Below, piece after piece: positions 45,748-57,389 of a stretch of 64,000 nucleotides of DNA; the first letter of the stretch is position 1; each line of letters starts with the position of its first letter. A model generated the notes under the pieces. That model was not told the origin of the DNA and made no database searches. It saw nothing but the letters and a program-made list of their open reading frames with translations. This DNA comes from Brasenia schreberi (lineage: Eukaryota > Streptophyta > Magnoliopsida > Nymphaeales > Cabombaceae): the NCBI GenBank assembly GCA_036023115.1, contig JAYKKT010000055.1:12648501-12712500 (forward strand), in the 5' to 3' direction. A program made the position numbers and the translations under genes.

Positions 45748-47001
45748 TTAAAGTCGGGAGGGGGTCTGCTTTGGGCCCTTCACATATACAACCTTCCTAG
45801 GGTTGTTCAACACGAGCTGAGGTGGCTCAACCATAATTTGCCCCAGGTTAGCCTCATGGGCCTGGGAGCTTGATAAACAAGGGGAGTTTATGATCCCCTG
45901 AAGCTGTGGGTGACTTTCACCTAGGATCACTACGACCTGGTTCCTAAAAGGGATCTTGACACACCTGTGGAAGGTGGATGGCACAGCGCACAAACTGTGT
46001 ATCCAGGGCCTTCCCAGCAACAGGTTATAATGGGGGTGGATGTCCAAGACATGGAACACCCCCGTGTGTTCGATCCCTCCCGTTTCCATTGGGAGTTCGA
46101 AGGATCCTAAAGGTCTAGACGCATTCCCATCGTATCCAGTGATAACGATGGGGCTTGGGTTCACTGAAGTCAAGGTGACTCCGATTTTGTATGCCACATG
46201 AAGTGGAAGGATGTTGAGCCCTCCTCCACCGTCGACTAGGCACCTGTCCAGAGAGTGGTTGTTTAGAACCACCTCGATATGCAAGGCCTGGTTATGGGTT
46301 TCGTAGGGTCTATCTACATCATCTTCCGAAAAGGTGATGGGCGATTTTGCTCCTAATAAAGCCACTTGGGCAGACAAGGATTCCGGACTTATGTTTGAAT
46401 CAACCTTGGCCCTTTCTAGAATTTTCTCTGATACAAGTCTATGTCTAGGCGAGGTTTTTATAAGCTCTAGGATAGACATGTGAATAGGAATCTTTGAAAG
46501 GTGGTTTTTGAAATCGTAAGGATTTAGGATGACTTTGTCCTTATCTGCTTTTGGCAGACCACTAGGGATACATGCTTTTGAGGGGCCAGGCACACTGACC
46601 ACCTTTTGAGCACCTTGAAGGTGCGGGGGTTGATAGATCCTCTCGGATCTAGTGACTTCCCCCATGACCAGCCTAGGGTTCGCGCTAAACTTGGCTCTAA
46701 GGATGAGCTAAGGAGAACCTTGGATTTTCAAAACTGGTTTTACCGGGGTTCCCACTTTTGGTGGTCCCCGAATGACGACTTGGGCGGGCCTCTTGTATAG
46801 TACAAGGATGGGCGCACAAGTAGGTCGACCAGGTTCTGGTTTCTGCGCTAGTTCCTTGGAAATGGTGAGGGTACATACCTCCTTTCCTTTCCCACTGCCA
46901 CTGGCGTGTTTGGGAAAGGGTTCCTTGAAGATAGCTTGAGGTGGCTCAGGTTCCGCAGTGACCTGGAGCCGGCCTTCTGCTATCAAGTTCTCAATTTTAT
47001 T
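45748..47001 (-). pseudogene. pro: gag-pro linker and protease, element D
   Basis: In order on the minus strand: the linker frame (46986-46708) ending at CAG-to-TAG after KIQGSP, then the protease frame (46665-45748) with SPITFSEDDVDRPYE, LVDGGGGLNILP and LLLGRPW. The protease active-site Asp is present. A small deletion changes KGPPKAGP to KGPKQTP and shifts the frame, ending at 45748. Confidence 0.88.
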
Positions 47002-48258
47002 TTAAAGAGAGAAGCAGCGTTTGGTATCATGGCCTTTGAGCCGATGATACTTACAAAATCGGTTTAAATACCCCCCTTTGGACGTGACTCCTTCGGGGAT
47101 TTCAGGGAGTTCTATCATGCCTTGGGCAAGTAAGAGGTCTAGGACCTCCGACACAGGTTGCCCCAGCGGAGTATACTCCCGTTTTTCAACCGGTTTTTGA
47201 AAATTGCGTTCTCTCTTATTTTCTAATTTTTCAAAATTTTTGGAAGTGCCCGCCATGCCTGGATCCACCCGGACATTGGCGATTTTATGGGGCTTTGCCC
47301 CTTTGTCCGTCGTGGGCAGCCCATATGCGATGGGCTTTTCCAAACGGGTTTTTGGAATGGCACTTCCTTTCCATAAGTGATCGTATGTCCCTTTTCGCAA
47401 GTTGGTTTCGAAAAGGGAGGCCTTTTTTATCAACTTATGGAAAGTTGAAATCTCATGGAGCGAGAGAAGGGTTTTTAACTCGCTTTTGAAATTATCCAGG
47501 ATGAGCATTACTGCGCATCCTTCGGATATGGGCTCTCGCACTTGGCCCAAAAGTGACCTCCATCTTATAATGAAGGCATGTACGTCTTCGTTCATGCCTT
47601 GCTTTGTATCCCTTAAGGTATTCAGGGTTGGCGTGACTTCTACGTTGTGTGCAAATCTTTGCATGAAGCAGTTCGCTAACTCTTCAAAAGTAGCGAACTG
47701 ACTTAAGTCGTAGGAAGCCAGCCATTTGGCAGCTGTGCCTTTAAGGGATAGAGGGAACCAATACACCCATTTCATCGAGTCCTTTTTCTTCTTATGGGCT
47801 CGACGTGAGAAAAGCTGCAAGTGAGACCTAGGGTCTCCCATGCCATCATACCGATGGAAGTTCGGTATTTCATCATCACTGTCTGTTTCGTAGTCCATAG
47901 GAAGGAAATCAGACAGGGCGTAGCTTCTTTTCTCTTTATTCTGCCCTTTTAGCAACTGCTGTAGGGCTTTACGGTCCTTTTGTGTAAAGGACTCGTGGTA
48001 TTGGTTGCCTTCCATTACGGAGGCCTCTTTTTGCATGCGAGGTTTTTTAGATTTCTTTTTAGGCCTTTGTTCACCGTTTGATGAACATGAATCGCCTACT
48101 TCAGCCTCTTGGTTGAGAGCATCGATTTTGGCCTCAAACTCCCTTCTCAAGTCCTCGATTTCATCTAGTTTTATTTTGTTTTTGAAAATCCTCCTAGAGT
48201 GAGAACTTGATGCGCATGAGCCTTGGCTCGACACTTCACTTGGATTGGATTTTGACAT
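47002..48258 (-). pseudogene. gag: gag, nearly full length, element D
   Basis: 418 residues from ATG at 48258 (MSKSNPSE). Order: Ser-rich N-terminus, charged helix (about 28-55), Lys-rich segment, Retrotrans_gag-like core (roughly 135-250), linker, and the knuckle CX2HX4HX4C at 402-415. A TAA (47002-47004) follows FSL where C reads a Leu codon, so the frame would end just after the knuckle. It is otherwise uninterrupted and contains the 346 bases missing from C. Confidence 0.9.
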
Positions 48259-48379
48259 GCTTTTCAAGCTTTTTTTCAAAATGTCCTAAGTACAAGCAAA
48301 GAAAACAAGTTAAAACGACACCTTTTTTACAAAATTTTCTCAAGACTAAAACTTAAAACTCAATTTTTGAAAGGCTCAC

Positions 48380-48397
48380 GTCCCACCGGTCGTGCCA
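48380..48397 (-). other. primer binding site of element D
   Basis: The complement reads TGGCACGACCGGTGGGAC, one base different from C and G (A for C at position 9). It lies 5 bases inside the 5' LTR end. The 121-base leader to the gag ATG follows. Confidence 0.72.
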
Positions 48398-48402
48398 ATC
48401 TC

Positions 48403-51400
48403 TGTAGACGCGCGAAAATCCCCGCCTCTTCGCCTTTTTCAGGGCTTGGAGCGGATCCTCTCGTGTGTCTAAGGCCTGTGTATGCAAACAGGGCGTGCCA
48501 GCTAGCTTACCTAAGCTAGCGAAGATATTTTTAACACTGACTTCTAAACGTGGCGACTGTGAGCAAGTAAGCTCTTGTCGTCGCAGACCTTCTTGCACCG
48601 ATGCGCAAGGGTTAGTCTGTACGCTTTGCAAAAATCGAGTTTTGGAGAGAAAGTCTACGAAGCGGTTCGAGGTGTTTATTTCGGGTCTTTAAAATGCGAT
48701 TGCATGTTTTAGATCACGTGGATTTGCACGTGCCTAAGTCTTTTCTTTTATCCCTTTTCGGGCCACCTAGTTTGTGTGTTATGAACACTCCACTACGTGG
48801 GCGATTTCGAGCGGGGCTTGCTTTGATGCAATATGCGTCCTACCACGTGGTATGGCGTAGATGCAATGCAAACTCACGCTACTCCAAAGGGAAAACCCGA
48901 AATGTAAAGACAATACTGAAGGGAAATAACTGAAGGGAAATAACCGAAGGGAAATAACCGAAGGGAAATATGTATATATGATATGTATATGAGCCCTTAC
49001 TCGGGTCTTGCAAATAAGAGCGAAGGCTCAATGTGGGTGCGTGCTGGAATTGAAAGACTTACACACACGACATGAAATTAAACCCAAATATAAATTGCAG
49101 TATGGCCTTGACTAAGGTCTTGGGAGTAAGAGAGAAGGCTCAATGTGTGTGAGAGTGCTTGAATTGAAAGACTACCCACACGACATAAATGAAACCCAAA
49201 TATAACTGCAATAAGGCCTTTACTAAGGTCTTGGGAGTAAGAGCGAAGGCTCAATGTGTGTGAAAGTGCTTGAATTGAAAGACTTACTCACATGACATGA
49301 AATGAAACCCAAATAGTATAGGTCGGCCCTTACTTGGGTCTTTCAAATAAGAGCGAAAGCTCAATGTGTGTGAAAGTGCTTGAATTGAAAGACTTACCTA
49401 CACGACATGAAATGAAAACCCAAATAGTATAGGTCGGCCCTTACTTGGGTCTTTCAAATAAGAGCGAAAGCTCAATGTGTGTGAGTGCTTGAATTGAAAG
49501 ACAACGCACCCAACTTAAACAAAACCCTTCGAAAATGAAAAAATATATATACACTTATGTATTAGGGGCTGATTAGGCCCGTGTGTGTTCAAAATCGTGC
49601 ACGACTAAGAGAGTGCACGTGTGTGGTTGTGCCAAGCCACGTTATTACAAGCGGGGGGAGACTGTGCTCCGTTATTACAACCCCGTATCAAATTGAATCT
49701 CAAGCAAGTATACAACTAAAGACCGAGTTTAGGCACTTATGAGTAGCTGGTCCGTAGAGGCCTTGCTTGAGTGTGGGCTTGGCCTTCGCCTTGGGCTGCA
49801 AACGGGAGCTCCGCGAGGATAGGTGACCAAGGGTGCTGGCCGGCTGCAAGTGGGGCGCGGGATTGGCGCCTCGAAGGTGGCCGGCTGCAAATGGGTGTCG
49901 CCTCGATGTGGGGGGTTAAAGGGGCTGGACCAAGGGAGTGTTTAGGGTCACTAGGAAAGTCGAGGGTTTAGGGAAGGTGGACCTAAAAGGTGGGTTTATG
50001 GGAAAGCCGAATGGGGGTCTTAGGGGAAGGCCGAATGGAATAGGATGGTTAGGTAGTGGCCGGTAGTTTAGGTTATGCTAGGTTCGGCTAAGTGAAAAGT
50101 GGTGGTGACAAAAGGCTGAGATGATGATAGGGTAGGTGGCTAGGAGTGGAGAGGGAGTAGAGAAGGATTCAGGGAGAGTTGGGGAGAGGCGGTGGATGAA
50201 GAGAGAAGCAGCCGGATGTGGGAGCTCGGCTGGTTCGGTTGGGTGAAGGTGGTGGCGTCCGGCTGGGTGAGGTGGTGGTGGATGGAAGAGAGAAGGTGGC
50301 GGTGCAGGTAGAGCTGGTGGAGTAGGTGGAACAGGCGGGCAGGTGGAGAGTGGTCCCGGCTGGGTGAGGTGAGGGCTCTTTTTTTTTCCAAACCCGCCCC
50401 CAACGGGGAGGGTTTAAATAGGGGATGGGTAGGTCGGTTAGGGCTGGGCTTGGGGTAGTGGTTAGGTGGTTTAGGTAGGGTGGTATGTAGATAAGGTGGG
50501 CTGGAAAGGGTTGGGCCAGATATTTTGGAAACTAGGGGTTTGGGTAGATTGTGGGCTAGGGGTGGTTTAGGGGTTTAGGGTTAGGTTAGGTGTTGGGTTT
50601 TAGGGTGAGGTTTAGTGAGCTAGGTTAGGTGATTAGACTAGGTTTAGGCTAGGATTAGGGAAATTAATCTAGGTTTAGGGAAGGATTAGGGAAGTGGGTT
50701 AGGTGATTAGGTTCAGATTAGGGGTGGATTAGGGGTTTAGGCTAGGATTAGGCGTTTTGGGTTAGGTTTAGGTGGAGGAGCTCCCTTTGCATGGCCCATA
50801 GACCTTAACCACCTCATGTTGGTGCAGCCCTAGGTTAGGTTTTAACTAATTACAAGCTTAAACCCACTCAATTAGGCTAACCCACATGGTTAAACCCAAA
50901 CTTGGCACACAAGTCAAGCTTAATTACAACACTCTTGATATTTTTCATCCCCACTCTCTCTCATGCCCAATATCCCACGTGAATTTCAAGTGGGCCCCAC
51001 CTCCATTTATGAGAAGGTGATGTGGGCCATGGATATGGATATTGGATTGGATCTCTGGATCCAAATCCAAATCCAAGTCCACATATGGGTTTGGATTGGG
51101 ATATGGATATATATGGTCCAGATCTAATCCAAACTGAACTCTGACTCCTTCAAGCTGGGTTCGAAACGGACGATTTGTGCGGGGCCTGACAGCATCAGTA
51201 CTCCGTCTGCGTTGGGTCTTCGCCAACATGGTCGTCCGTCTCCGTTTCTGCCTTCCGGAGATGACTTCAAATGATATTTTGGTAAGAACAGGGTCTTGGA
51301 CGTTCGAGATCCTGGGGGTGTGAATCAGATACAAGAGTTGCTGTGCCGGGCTTGACATGTGCTCCGGTTCCGAGCTCTTCTTAGCTCTCCTGGTCCTGTC

Positions 51401-51616
51401 TTGATCGGGCCAAGCCGCTTCGGGGTTTCAAAACATGTTTTTTTAAAAAGGTTTTAAAAGCTATATTGTATGTTTTCGAAATATAGAGTTCAAAACGTAT
51501 GTACAGGGTTGTCTGGAAGGCTCCTGGGTTTCCAGACTCAAAAATGGCACTTTGGGGGCTGCTTTTACAAAACCAGATTTGTTTAAGAAATTCGATGGGA
51601 TTTCGGGGTGTTTACA
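48403..51616 (-). repeat. LTR9, 5' LTR of element D
   Basis: 3214 bases. The 110-bp array is at about 48999-49510, the TATA-like box at 50413-50420 and the CCTAA block at about 50540-50760. It is nearly identical to LTR8; differences include two fewer 14-base repeats and a loss of about 28 bases in the C-rich leader near 50360. Confidence 0.95.
50413..50420 (-). promoter_or_regulatory. TATA-like box of LTR9 (promoter of element D)
   Basis: TATTTAAA on the minus strand, with the usual C-rich and GGGGGCGGG context. Confidence 0.45.
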
Positions 51617-51621
51617 CCTAG
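51617..51621. repeat. target-site duplication CCTAG, right of element D
   Basis: Matches 37143-37147. LTR F resumes directly. Confidence 0.95.
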
Positions 51622-53745
51622 ACCTAACCAAAGGGATGCACCAACATGAAGGACGGCTGCAAATGGAGTGGAAGGATGGGCTACATGAGGTGGACCGGCT
51701 CCAAGAGGTAGGTTTCTCAACCTAACCCTAACCTAGCCCACTTCACCTAAACCGACCTAGACTTCACCAAACCTACTCCCTTGAAACCCACCCAAACCTA
51801 ACCCTAACCGCACCCTAGCTGGACCATCCTCACCCTAAACCTACCCACCTAACCTAATTCTAACCAAGTGCAACCAGCACTCGGTTTTTGCCTCACATTC
51901 CCTTAGCCAACAACCAGCCTGCATCTAGTGCAGCGCCGTATCCACTGCCCCACTCCACTACCGACCGACTCCAACACCCGGCCTACTACCTTCCCTTGCC
52001 ATCTCCCTACCGCCTACCATCTCCCCACCTGCCGTCACCCACCGTATCCCCAGCGCCCCTGCCGCAACCTGCACACTCCCAGCCGAACCCCCCCTGCCAT
52101 AGCCTGCTACCCGCACCCACCTGCCGTCACCCACTGTATCCCCATTGCACCTACCGTCACCCGCGCCCTGCTACAGACCCCCTGCAGTGCCCCGGAGCAC
52201 CTGCTGCATAGTGCCTTGCGCGCCACCATCCCGCACCCACCTGCTGATCTGCCCCGGCCTGCACCTTGTGTAGCACCCCGAACCAGCACCCCACACTCCC
52301 TAGCACCACACCAGCACCCCCCCCAGCCATTTCCCTAGGGCCGACCCACTGCACCCTTTTGCCGTGACTCAGCCCCAGCCCACCGTAGCTAGAACCTAAC
52401 CCACACCCTAGCCTCCACCTTGGCCGAACTAAGCCCATCCTAAACCCCCAAGCACTTGGCTGCCCCCAAGCAAAACCTAAGCCTAAATTCTCACGTCTAA
52501 ACCCACCTAGGGAGACCTAGCTCATGGCTGCCAAGGAGGACGGACCCGAGCAACTTCAGAGGAAAAGCCGACCACGTGTAAGTGTTTAAATTCGTTTTTT
52601 TACCTTACTCATTTGAGATTAAATTCAATTCGATATGGGGTTGTAATAAGGGAGCGTAGTCTCCCCCCGAAATGTAATATTTGTGCTTGATACACAAGCC
52701 ACACGCGTACACTTGAGCCTTATCGCTCTTAATCGTACACAAGGGACACCCACGTGCACTTGAGCCTTTCTGCTCTTAATTGCACACACATTGAGCCTTT
52801 CCGCTCTTAAGCTAAAGTATATATTTCCATTCGGGTATTTACTTTAGTGAAAGATGTGTGAGTTGCAATTCAATTCGGGTTGTTACATTCAAGTCATGTG
52901 AGTTTGTCATTTAAATTTCACACTTACACACACATTGAGCCTTTCCGCTCTTAAGCTAAAGTATATATTTCCATTCGGGTATTTACTTTAGTGAAAGTCG
53001 TGTGAGTTGTCATTTAAATTTCATACTTACACACAAAAGCACTCGAGCCTTTCCTCTCTCCACTCTCACACACATTTTGAGTCTTTGTTGCTCATAGGAT
53101 ATAACATACTTATATATTTTCAAGTTGTGTGAGTTTACTTCACGTCGAGTTGCATTTTCCTTTGTGTGGATTTACATTAAGTCGTGTGAGTTGCTTTACA
53201 TTTCGGGTATTTACATTAAGCTGCGTGAGTTGCACTTCAATTTCGAGCATTTACATTAAGTTGTGTGAGTTGCTTTCAATTCGAGCCTAGCTCACATTAC
53301 CATCTCAAAACCCAAAAATATTTGTGCATCTTTGCATTCGTTAGCTTTTAAAAGTGCCCCGAATCTACGCACAAACCATGTTGAAAATAGGCCACTTGTG
53401 CACACACATATCCGGCCAAAAAAGCTAAAAACTCAAAGACTTAGGTGCGTCCAAAGTTGTAATAAAACTTGCAAACTAGGCATACATCGAGTTTTTCAAA
53501 CATTGATCTTGCAATGTTTTGTAAAAACAAAGTTTTAATCATTTAAACTGACCCTTGAGCATCGGTTCAAGAAGGTTTAAACGAAAAGATCCTGCTTCCC
53601 CACAATTGCCTCAAAAAGTCATATATTTTAAAAAAATCTTCACTAGCTTAAGCAAGCTAGCTGGCATGCCCTTAGAAACGACGTAGATACGAAAAGGTTC
53701 ATTTCCGGTCTTAAAAACCAGAAGTGAAAATTTTCGTTGTTTACA
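51617..53745 (+). repeat. LTR F, remainder, family III-like, right of element D
   Basis: Continues from 37147 with ACCTAACCAAAGGGATGCACCAAC. A CCTAA-rich block and a C-rich low-complexity leader (about 51880-52440) follow, then CGTGTAAGTG at about 52577, TTGTAATAAGGGAGCGTAGTCTCCCCC, tandem units based on TTGAGCCTTTCCGCTCTTAAG, and the U5 segment with CTAGCTTAAGCAAGCTAG. It ends at GTTGTTTACA (53745). No clear TATA box was found. No PBS follows, so it is either a 3' LTR or a solo LTR. The frames at 51888-52438 are C-rich low complexity and not called. Confidence 0.75.
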
Positions 53746-54024
53746 TATCCTAAGAGCAAAAAGGCTTAATGTGTGTGAGAGTGGAGAGCAGAAAGGCTCG
53801 AGTGCTTTTGTGTGCTTCTCGTGTGAAATTGAAATGACAACTCACACAACTTTTACTAAAGTAAATACCCGAATTGAAATATATACTTTAGCTTAAGAGC
53901 GGAAAGGCTCAATGCACGTGTGTGTAAGTGAAATTTAAATGACAACTCACACGACTTTCACTAAAGTAAATGCCCAAATTGAAATATATACTTTAGCTTA
54001 AGAGCGGAAAGGCTCAATGCACGT
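53746..54024 (-). repeat. fragment H, inverted piece of a family III-type LTR
   Basis: The reverse complement reads TTGAGCCTTTCCGCTCTTAAGC, AAAGTATATATTTC and TTTACTTTAGTGAAAG in the same order as the plus-strand array in F (about 52780-53105). It therefore forms an inverted repeat with F about 650-950 bases away. Element G begins at its right edge with flank CACGT. Confidence 0.82.
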
Positions 54025-57000
54025 TGTAAACACCCCAAAATCCCACGATTTTCTCAAATATGCCTAGTTTCACAAAAGCAGCCCCAAAGGGCTATTTTGA
54101 GTCTGGAAACCCAGGAGCCTTTCAGACAACCCTGTACATACTTTGAACCTGTATATATGTTTTGAAACTCAATACATATAGTTTTAAAACCTTAAAAAGG
54201 TATTTTGAAACCCCGAAAGCAGCTTGGCCTGACGAAAGCAGGACCGAAAAGGCAAAGGAGAGCCCAGACCCGGAGCATACTTCAAGCCCGGCACATCAAC
54301 TCTCGTATCAAAATCATCCCCAAATTCTCAGACATCCAAGCCCTAGATGTCAGAAATTTGCTCAAAATGAACTCCAGAAGGTGAGAAGAAGAGTGGACGA
54401 CAATGTTGGCGAAGACCCAACGCAAGACAGAGTACTGATGAAGTCAGGCCCCGCACAAACCGTCCATTTCGAAACGCCATGAAGGAATCAAAAAATCAGA
54501 TTTGGGCCGGATCTGGACCATATATATCCAGATCCAAACCCAACATGTATTTGGATTTGGATTTGGATTTGGATCTCAAGATCCAAATACAATATCTACA
54601 TCCATGGCCCACATCACCTTCTCATAAATGGAGGTGAGGGGCCCACAACATTTCACGTGAAAAGCTTGGGTAGAGAGAGAAAGGGGGGTGATAAAGTATG
54701 AGTGAGAAAGTTGGTAGGCTTGACTTTTGGTCAAGGATGGGTTAACCTTGTGGGTCTAGCCTAGAGTGTGGGTTTAAGCTTGTATGCACCTACACCTGAC
54801 CTGGGGTTACACCAACTTGGACGTGGTTGCAACTGGATCAATGGACTGGCGCCAAGAGAGGTTCCTAAAACCTAGCCCTAAGCTAGCTCACCTCACCTAG
54901 CCATCTCCCCTAAAACCTAACCCAAACCTAGCCATTCTCACCCAAAACCGCCCCAACCTCACCTAGTCGACCTCACCTAGCTAGACCACCTAGACCCTAA
55001 CTAACTAAGCCTAAACCCACCTTAGTGCACCTAATTAAACCCTTAACCACTAAGTCCCAACCCACCTAACCGACCTACCCTAAACCACTAACCAGCCCCC
55101 CTAATCGACCTACCCCAAACCATGTCCCATGCCCACCTTATTATAAATATCTGGCCCACCTTCTACCAACCGACCTAGCCCATTCCTAGCCTATAAAAGC
55201 CCCTCTTCATTGCGGGTTTCCCTCTCTCTCTTCCACTTCCTCCAAGCTCCGCCACCCAGCCCATCCACCGGCCATTCCACCGCCACTCCTTCCACTCGGC
55301 CAACACTTCCCCATTCCAGCCGATTCCACCTTCCACCTTCGGCGAGGAGCACCTTCTCGGCTGCCACTCTTCTTCCACTTCCATCCGGCCACCACCAGCA
55401 CCGCCTCCTTCACAGTTAGTACCCCACCTCAACCCCATCTAACCCTTCACTCCCTTCTTCCCAACCAAGCACCACACCAACCTAGCTCATCCATCCCTTC
55501 TCCCTTACACCTGGCCGACCTGCACCATACCCCACTACCTTCCCTCAACACCACCCACCTTAGCTCCCAGCTGAACACCTCCCTTAGTCACCCACTTCCC
55601 AACCCGCCTTCACCACTCCCCAACACCATCTTCCATCCATTTAGCCAACACCTTCCACTCGGCCAGCACCCCTACCTGCCGCACCTTCCACTCGGCCAGC
55701 ATCAAGATACCACCCGGCCAGTACCCCCTACCTACCGCAAGCACCCACCTAAGGAGCTCCCCTGCGGCTGCCCAAGGCGACTCACGAGCAAGCAAGTTGA
55801 ACACGGACCAGTTACACGTAAGTGCCTAACTCGGTCCATTATATCAACTTGTTTACATTTAATTAAATATGATATGGGGTTGTAATAATGGAGCGTTGTC
55901 TCCCCCCGATTGTAATAATGTGGTTTGGCACACCAACACACACGTGCACTTGAGCTTTTCCGCTATTAGCTGCACACCATTTTGGCACACACACGGGCCT
56001 TGACAGCCCCTAAGATATAGTTATATTTATATATATTCGGTTGTGTGGGTTTTCCATTACAAGTCATGGGTGTTGTCTTTCAATTCTACACTCACACACA
56101 TTGACCTTTCGCTCTTATTCCCAAGACCCTAGTAAGGGCCATATTGCAATTTTATTTGGGTGTTTCATTCAAGTTGTGTGCGTGGTCTTTCAATTTTACA
56201 CTCACACACATTGAGCTTTCGCTCTTACTCCCAAGACCCTAATAAGGGCCATATTGCAATTTTATTTGGGTTTTACATTACAAGTCGTGTGAGTTGTCTT
56301 TACATATATACACAACACCCATGCACACATTGGCGACCTTCGGGCCCATATATATTATAAGTATTTCCCTTCCACTATGTCTTTAAGATTTGGGTTTTAA
56401 GGTTCAGCTGTGTGAGTAGTCTTTCCATATATACACGACACACACTTACACAATTGAGCCTTTCCGCTCTTAAGATATAGCCATATTTCCCTTTTGCAAA
56501 TTTCCCTTTTGCAATTTACATTACGCCATTTCCCTTAAGCATTGTCTTTCAATTCGGGTTTTCCCTTGGAGTTGTGTGAGTTGGCATTGCATATTCGCCA
56601 TACCACGAGTTAGGACGCATATTGCATCAAAGCAAACCCCACACTCCCGTGCAAAAATCGCCCAACTTAGGTCACTTGCGCATACACCTAGTTGGCCTTA
56701 AAAAGCATAAAATTTGAAAGACATAGGCATGTGCAAATCCCACATGAAATAAAACTTGCAATCATACAAACAAAACCCAAACACTTCGGGTATTTTCAAA
56801 GAGGTTTGTTTAAAATGACTTTGCCAAGCGTATAGACTGACCCTTGCGCATCGGTGTAAGAAGTCTGCGACGAAAAGAGATCACTTGCTCACAGTCACCC
56901 CGATAGAGTCATATTTCAAAACTTACTTCGCTAGCTTGAGTTAGCTAGCTGGCACGCCCTTGTTACAAAAACGACTTAGACACACGAAAAGGTTCACTTC

Positions 57001-57039
57001 GGGCCTAAGAACCAGAAGTGAGAATTTTCCATGTCTACA
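54025..57039 (+). repeat. LTR10, 5' LTR of element G, family III
   Basis: 3015 bases from TGTAAACACCCCAAAAT to ATGTCTACA. It has the GGACCATATATATCC motif (about 54516), a CCTAA block (about 54870-55140), TATA box TATAAAAG (55192), CGTAAGTGCC (about 55818), two 110-bp-spaced units (TTGA at 56101 and 56211) and the U5 hairpin GCTAGCTTGAGTTAGCTAGC. The PBS follows 5 bases downstream. It is the shortest complete LTR, with fewest tandem units. Confidence 0.94.
55192..55199 (+). promoter_or_regulatory. TATA box of LTR10 (promoter of element G)
   Basis: TATAAAAG, the closest to the plant TATA consensus in the window, followed by CCCCTCTTCATTGCGGG. The C run is much reduced compared with families I and II. 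Confidence 0.6.
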
Positions 57040-57044
57040 GGAAT

Positions 57045-57062
57045 TGGCACGCCCGGTGGGAC
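57045..57062 (+). other. primer binding site of element G
   Basis: TGGCACGCCCGGTGGGAC, identical to C although the LTRs are from a different family, which argues for selection on this site. Confidence 0.75.
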
Positions 57063-57182
57063 CTGGGCCTTGTGCAGAGTCGGTTTATGTAGAAAAACCT
57101 CATGAAAAATTTTCAAAGAAAGTGGGTTTTAACTTTGTTTTGTTGCATTTCATATCTAGGATTTTTGAAAAAGCATTGAAGC

Positions 57183-57389
57183 ATGTCGAGTCCAGTCTCC
57201 CAAGAGGTATCTAGCCACGGCTCATGTGCATCAAGTTCTCACTCTGGGAGGTTTTCAAAAAAACAAAACAAAATAGAAGAGATTGAGGACTTCAGAAGGG
57301 ATTTCGAGGCCAAGATCGCCGCTCTTAGCCAAGAGGCTGAAGCAGGCGACTCATGTTCGTCAAATGGCGAACTAAAGGCCGTAAACTAG
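57183..57389 (+). pseudogene. gag: gag N-terminal remnant, element G
   Basis: ATG at 57183 gives MSSPVSQEVSSHGSCASSS and the charged helix (IEEIEDFRRDFEAKIAAL), diverged from C but collinear. It runs to SCSSNGE and then joins pol sequence at about 57385, with a stop at 57387-57389. The capsid core, knuckle and protease are deleted. Confidence 0.88.

Larger units (their letters stand above)
37148..51616 (-). mobile_element. Element D: complete family II Tat-type retrotransposon, minus strand
   Basis: 14469 bases with two complete LTRs (48403-51616 is 5', 37148-40416 is 3'), PBS, full-length gag-pro-pol (48258-41588), 3' region and a perfect CCTAG target duplication. It has the fullest domain set in the window and serves here as the reference for C. 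At least three stops by C-to-T or G-to-A change, one further stop and two small indels break the reading. The two LTRs are nearly identical, so insertion is recent relative to B and F. Confidence 0.96.
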
